Assembly: GCA_943787745.1 (NCBI GenBank)
Contig: CALSNJ010000002.1
Coordinates: 1-64,000 of the forward strand
Source: an uncultured Alphaproteobacteria bacterium
GTDB lineage: Bacteria > Pseudomonadota > Alphaproteobacteria > UBA6615
Direction: 5' to 3'
Length of the DNA stretch: 64,000 nt
In this document: one piece after another, positions 59,694-64,000 of the stretch
Numbering within the stretch: the first letter of the stretch is position 1
How the letters are laid out: each line of letters starts with the position of its first letter
The notes under the pieces: generated by a model
Told to the model about the DNA's origin: nothing
The model's database searches: none
Seen by the model: the letters and a program-made list of their open reading frames with translations, nothing else
Position numbers and translations under genes: made by a program

Positions 59694-61202
59694 GTGGCGT
59701 CGATGGCGCCTAACCTGTCCAACAACACCTTTCGACCGGCCGCAGTTGTCGATATCGGCTCGAATTCCATTCGCCTTGTGGTCTTTCGTGATCGCACGCG
59801 GGCACCTGTGGCCGTGTTCAATGAGCGGGTCATCTGCGGGATCGGGCGGGATATGGCCCGCACCGGCCATTTGCACAAAGACGGCGTCGAACAGGCACTG
59901 GCAAACCTGCCGCGCTTTGCCGCAATCGCCCGGTCCATGGACATTCAGGACACGGCCCTGCTGGCGACGGCTGCGACCCGTGAAGCCGCGGATGGTCCGG
60001 ACTTTCTCAGGAAGATCGAAGATATATTTGACCGTCCGGTGTTGCAGCTTGATGGGGACGAAGAAGCGCGTCTCGCGGCTGCCGGCGTCTTGTGTGGTCT
60101 GCCTGATGCCCGGGGTGTCGTGGCCGATTTGGGCGGGGGCAGTCTGGAACTTGCGGCGCTCTCAAAAGGCAAGCTCGGCCATTTTGTCACCTTGCCGCTC
60201 GGACCGCTGCTTCTGCTCGCGACTGTGGGCGATGATCGCAAGAAAGTTGCCAAAAGTGTTGATGCAGCGCTCGGGGGTGTGCCGTGGTTGTCCGATGCTG
60301 TCTCGGATGGGGCGATTTATATCGTGGGCGGTGCATGGCGCGCGCTGGCGCGTCTCCACATGGTGCAGACAGGATATCCATTGCGGGTCATCCACAATTA
60401 TCAGATCAGTGGGCGTGAAGCCGTCGAGTTTTGTGAGGTTGTCGCGGGACTGGGCGCATCTACGCTTTCCCGGATTGATGTGGTTCCCAAGGCGCGCGCC
60501 AATACCCTGCCGCTGGCGGCCGCTATTTTGCAGCGTCTGATTTCTGAATCTGGTGCCGAAAAGATCGTGTTTTCTGCGCTGGGTATTCGTGAGGGTCAGG
60601 TCTACGACTCCCTCGATGATCGTGCAAAGGCTGAAGACCCGCTGATCGTTGCCTGTGAAGAGGTGGCGGATCGCGAAAGTCGTTTCCCCGGTGTTGGTGA
60701 CGCCTTGTTTGACTGGGTCGCGCCGCTGTTTCTTGAGGAAACGCCCGCCGAAAAACGGCTGCGTCGCGCGGCTTGTCTGCTCGGCGATATTGGCTGGCAT
60801 GAGCACCCTGACTATCGCGCTGAGCAGGTCTATTTCCGTATTTTGCGTCTGTCGTTGCTGGCTTTGAGCCATGCGGAGAAAACCCAGATCGCGCTCGCGG
60901 TCTATCGCCGCTATGGCGGGTCGATGAACGATCAGGCGCTGCGCACCGCCGAGGCACTGCTCAGCGAGGACGATATTGTCTGGTCGCGGCGCCTAGGGGC
61001 CGCCCTTCGGATGGCGGAGACCCTGACCGCGGGCAACGCGACCCTGCTCGAAGGCGCAAAGTTGAAGCTCACCGATGAAACGCTGACCCTGACGATGAAG
61101 AACGGCAATGCCGCGCTTGTCGGCGATGTTGTCCGCATGCGGTTCGGGGCCTTGGCCCGCCAGTTCAATCGGATGCCGAAATTCGAAGGGAAGGGGCTTT
61201 AA
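59694..61202 (+). CDS. ppx: Ppx/GppA family exopolyphosphatase
   Basis: AVVDIGSNSIRLVVF, LATAATREAADG, GVVADLGGGSLELAAL. Confidence 0.94.
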   Translation: MASMAPNLSNNTFRPAAVVDIGSNSIRLVVFRDRTRAPVAVFNERVICGIGRDMARTGHLHKDGVEQALANLPRFAAIARSMDIQDTALLATAATREAADGPDFLRKIEDIFDRPVLQLDGDEEARLAAAGVLCGLPDARGVVADLGGGSLELAALSKGKLGHFVTLPLGPLLLLATVGDDRKKVAKSVDAALGGVPWLSDAVSDGAIYIVGGAWRALARLHMVQTGYPLRVIHNYQISGREAVEFCEVVAGLGASTLSRIDVVPKARANTLPLAAAILQRLISESGAEKIVFSALGIREGQVYDSLDDRAKAEDPLIVACEEVADRESRFPGVGDALFDWVAPLFLEETPAEKRLRRAACLLGDIGWHEHPDYRAEQVYFRILRLSLLALSHAEKTQIALAVYRRYGGSMNDQALRTAEALLSEDDIVWSRRLGAALRMAETLTAGNATLLEGAKLKLTDETLTLTMKNGNAALVGDVVRMRFGALARQFNRMPKFEGKGL

Positions 61203-61214
61203 GGCCGCTTTGGT

Positions 61215-62369
61215 CTAGCCGTCGATTTCGACCAGCCGGACCTTGCCATGTCCGGCACCCAGCGCGATCTCACCATGCTTGAGACGCAGCGCATCATCAC
61301 CAAAGATTTCCCGCCGCCAGCCTTGCAGGGCAGCAACATCGGCATTGTCATCGGCGGCAATCGCTTCGAGTTCGGCCACGGTGGCGACAAGCTTTTGGGC
61401 GACGTCATGAGTGTCGCATTTGAATTTGAGCAGGACTTTCAGCAAATCCATCAGCGGTCCGGCTCCCGGTGGCAATTCCACCAGCGGCGGTAGAACGGGC
61501 GCGTCGCCTTCCGGCAGGTCGCGCCCGGCTTCGACCGCGTCCATCAGGCCGCGTCCCATCTTGCCGTCAACAAAGCCTTTGGGAATGCCGCGCACCCGTG
61601 ACAGGCTTTTTGCGTTTTCCGGTGGGCGGGCGGCGATCTGGGAAAGCACGTCATCGCGCAGGATGCGGTTGCGCGGCTGGTCGCGGGTCATTGCCTCACG
61701 GTCACGCCAAGCGGCGACAGCCTGCAGAACGGCCAGATAACGTGGCTGGGCCCGCTTGGGCTTGAGGCGACGCCAGGCTTCTTCGGGGCGGACTTCATAT
61801 TTTTCGGGATTGGCGAGCTTGACCATTTCCTGCTCGACCCAGGCGATACGTCCGTTCTCTTCGATCTGCGCGCGGAGCTTTTCATAGGCCACCCGCAGAT
61901 GGGTCACGTCGGCCATCGCGTATTCGAGCTGTGAATCAGATAGCGGGCGCGCCGACCAGTCGGTGAACCGGCTGCCCTTGTCGAGGCTGACCTTGGCGAG
62001 CTTTGAGATCAGCCCCTCATAGCCGATCTGGTCGCCGAACCCGGCCACCATGGCCGCGATCTGGGTGTCGAAGAGCGGCTGGGGTGTGACGCCGCCGAAA
62101 TGGTGGAAAATCTCGATGTCCTGAGAGGCCGCGTGCATCACCTTGAGCACGTCCTCATTGGCGATCAGATCGTAGAGCGGCTGCAGGTCAATCCCGTCGG
62201 CCAGCGGGTCGATAATGGCCTCGTCATCCGGTCCGGCCACCTGAATCAGGCACAGGATCGGCCAGAACGTGCTCTCGCGCATGAACTCGGTATCAACGGT
62301 GATGTATTCGGCGCTGGACAGCGCCTCGCAGAACGCGGCGAGAGCGCCGGAATTGGTGATGACTTTCAT
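61215..62369 (-). CDS. rnd: Ribonuclease D
   Basis: YITVDTEFMRESTFWPILCLIQVAG, VMHAASQDIEIFHHFGG, DWSARPLSDSQLEYAMADVTHL, HRDC-like region. Confidence 0.96.
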   Translation of the reverse strand: MKVITNSGALAAFCEALSSAEYITVDTEFMRESTFWPILCLIQVAGPDDEAIIDPLADGIDLQPLYDLIANEDVLKVMHAASQDIEIFHHFGGVTPQPLFDTQIAAMVAGFGDQIGYEGLISKLAKVSLDKGSRFTDWSARPLSDSQLEYAMADVTHLRVAYEKLRAQIEENGRIAWVEQEMVKLANPEKYEVRPEEAWRRLKPKRAQPRYLAVLQAVAAWRDREAMTRDQPRNRILRDDVLSQIAARPPENAKSLSRVRGIPKGFVDGKMGRGLMDAVEAGRDLPEGDAPVLPPLVELPPGAGPLMDLLKVLLKFKCDTHDVAQKLVATVAELEAIAADDNADVAALQGWRREIFGDDALRLKHGEIALGAGHGKVRLVEIDG

Positions 62370-62451
62370 GGGCCGCGTTTCTACAGGAAATCATTCGGGG
62401 CGGGAAGGCATGTCCAAATGGCGGGGATCGCCAGAACAACATTTGTCTAAT

Positions 62452-62486
62452 CCGTCATGCCCGCACTTGTTGCGGACATCCACGTG
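62452..62486. repeat. REP-like hairpin, left of the GIY-YIG ORF
   Basis: ccgtcatgcccgcacttgttgcggacatccacgtg; reverse complement is 30/35 identical to 62834-62868; ATGYCCGCA/TGCGGRCAT stem. Confidence 0.85.
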
Positions 62487-62528
62487 TTCGACCATGCATG
62501 ATGAAAACAGGAGACGCACGCAGCCCGA

Positions 62529-62816
62529 ATGTCTGGCAGCTGGGTGTACATCATGACGAATAAGCCCAACGGCACGCTGTATGTCGGCGTGACGTCCGAT
62601 ATTGCCCGTCGAGCATGGGAGCATCGTGAGAGCGTTGTCGAAGGGTTCACCAGGAAGTACGGCTTGAAACGACTGGTTTATGTCGAATCACATGACGATA
62701 TTACTGCGGCCATCCAGCGGGAAAAGACCATTAAGCATTGGCCGCGTGCGTGGCGCGTAAATCTCATCCTCGAACGGAACCCGGATTGGAACGACCTCTA
62801 CGACACGCTGATATAG
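62529..62816 (+). CDS. GIY-YIG superfamily nuclease (stand-alone, 95 aa)
   Basis: VYIMTNKPNGTLYVGVTSDIARRAWEHRESVVEGFTRKYGLKRLVYVESHDDITAAIQREKTIKHWPRAWRVNLI. Confidence 0.92.
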   Translation: MSGSWVYIMTNKPNGTLYVGVTSDIARRAWEHRESVVEGFTRKYGLKRLVYVESHDDITAAIQREKTIKHWPRAWRVNLILERNPDWNDLYDTLI

Positions 62817-62833
62817 AGGCGTGTCGCCAATAC

Positions 62834-62868
62834 GACGTGGATGGCCGGAACAAGTCCGGCCATGACGG
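62834..62868. repeat. REP-like hairpin, right of the GIY-YIG ORF, inverted relative to the left copy
   Basis: gacgtggATGGCCGGAacaagTCCGGCCATgacgg: 9-bp perfect stem, 5-nt loop. Confidence 0.88.
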
Positions 62869-62998
62869 CTTTGGAGTAAATGTGTTGTTGCCGGTGTCGA
62901 CACTGGTGATTTGCGGAAGCCTTGACACACGCACGCGTTCCATGGCCATTGGCCAACGCTCCTTCATGTTGAAATTCCAATAGATTCCGAGACCGACC

Positions 62999-64000
62999 AT
63001 GCATCCGTATCGATCCCATAATTGCGGCGAATTGCGCGAAGACCACGCTGGCGAGACGGTGCGTCTCTCGGGCTGGGTTCATCGCAAACGCGACCACGGC
63101 AATCTGCTGTTTGTCGACCTGCGCGACCCGTTCGGAATCACCCAATGCGTGATCGACACCTCCAGCCCGCTGTTCAAGGCTGTTGAGGATGCCCGGGTGG
63201 AATCCGTCCTGACGATTTCCGGCCCGGTGGTGACCCGCTCAGCTGAAACCATCAATGACGCGATCCCGACCGGCCACATTGAGGTCCAGCTCGCCGAGGT
63301 GAACGTCGAATCTCCGGCAGACGTGCTGCCGCTGCAGGTCAATTCCGACGAAGATACCGGCGAGGATATCCGCCTGCGTTACCGCTATCTGGACCTGCGC
63401 CGTGAAAAAGTCGCGCGCAATATCCTGCTGCGCTCGGACGTCATTTCCTCGATCCGCCGCCGCATGATCGAGGGCGGGTTCCGGGAGTTCCAGACACCGA
63501 TCCTCACCGCGTCCTCACCTGAAGGCGCACGTGACTATCTGGTGCCCTCGCGTTTGCACCCGGGCAAGTTCTACGCGCTGCCCCAGGCCCCCCAGCAGTT
63601 CAAGCAGCTGCTCATGGTGGCCGGTGTCGACAAGTACTTCCAGATTGCGCCGTGTTTCCGCGATGAAGACGCCCGGGCCGATCGCTCGCCCGGTGAGTTT
63701 TACCAGCTCGATTTTGAGATGGCCTTTGCCACCCAGGACGACGTGTTCAATGCCATCGAGCCGGTGATTGCCGGTGTGTTCGAGGAGTTCGCCGGTTTCA
63801 ACCGCGAGACCCCGTGGCCGGTGACCTCGACCCCGTTCCCGCGCATTGCCTATGCGGACTCGATGCTGAAATACGGCAACGACAAACCCGATCTGCGCAA
63901 CCCGCTGATCATCGCCGATGTCGCCGATGTGTTTGACGGGTCGGACTTCAAGATTTTCGCCGGGCTGATCGCCAAGGGCGGCACGGTCCGCGCCATTCCC
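62999..64000 (+). CDS. aspS: Aspartyl-tRNA synthetase (3' truncated by window end)
   Basis: [105 protein letters not shown]; open to 64000. Confidence 0.97.
   Translation, partial: MHPYRSHNCGELREDHAGETVRLSGWVHRKRDHGNLLFVDLRDPFGITQCVIDTSSPLFKAVEDARVESVLTISGPVVTRSAETINDAIPTGHIEVQLAEVNVESPADVLPLQVNSDEDTGEDIRLRYRYLDLRREKVARNILLRSDVISSIRRRMIEGGFREFQTPILTASSPEGARDYLVPSRLHPGKFYALPQAPQQFKQLLMVAGVDKYFQIAPCFRDEDARADRSPGEFYQLDFEMAFATQDDVFNAIEPVIAGVFEEFAGFNRETPWPVTSTPFPRIAYADSMLKYGNDKPDLRNPLIIADVADVFDGSDFKIFAGLIAKGGTVRAIP

Noticed and set aside
1-64000. CRISPR arrays, rRNA, tRNA, IS elements, integrases, phage or toxin-antitoxin genes
   Set aside because: Looked for repeats, T-loop motifs and transposase/integrase signatures in intergenic regions and ORFs; none convincing. 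tRNAscan-SE and a CRISPR finder would settle this

Overview
This window is about 64 kb of a GC-rich, chromosomal, alphaproteobacterial-type genome. It is densely coding and mostly housekeeping. Recognisable blocks: (i) a mixed metabolic region at 0-10 kb; (ii) a muropeptide-salvage cluster (FemAB-like, murQ, BadF-type kinase, nagA, NamZ/DUF1343) at 10.2-15.4 kb; (iii) bamB-der; (iv) purF-cvpA-radA-mlaFE-alr-dnaB; (v) rplI-DUF2232-rpsR-rpsF, fabD-fabG-acpP-fabF-mltG; (vi) yicC-gmk, rsmA-surA-lptD-lptG-lptF; (vii) pepA-holC-ndk; (viii) purN-purM, DUF2066, Hda-like, ppk1-ppx, rnd, GIY-YIG, aspS (truncated by the window end). I saw no CRISPR array, prophage, IS element, rRNA or confident tRNA. The observations most worth checking are: two families of covarying hairpin repeats, one of which brackets a lone GIY-YIG nuclease ORF; a PhoB-box-like 7-4-7 direct repeat upstream of ppk1-ppx; a compact MurNAc/GlcNAc salvage cluster; a Tat-exported intradiol-dioxygenase-like protein next to a ferric-reductase-like membrane protein; and four single-base frame disruptions (amidohydrolase, rpsR, lptD twice). 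Those disruptions look more like sequence errors than biology. I did not find a clearly new multi-gene system. All family calls come from reading the translations by eye; no database search was run.
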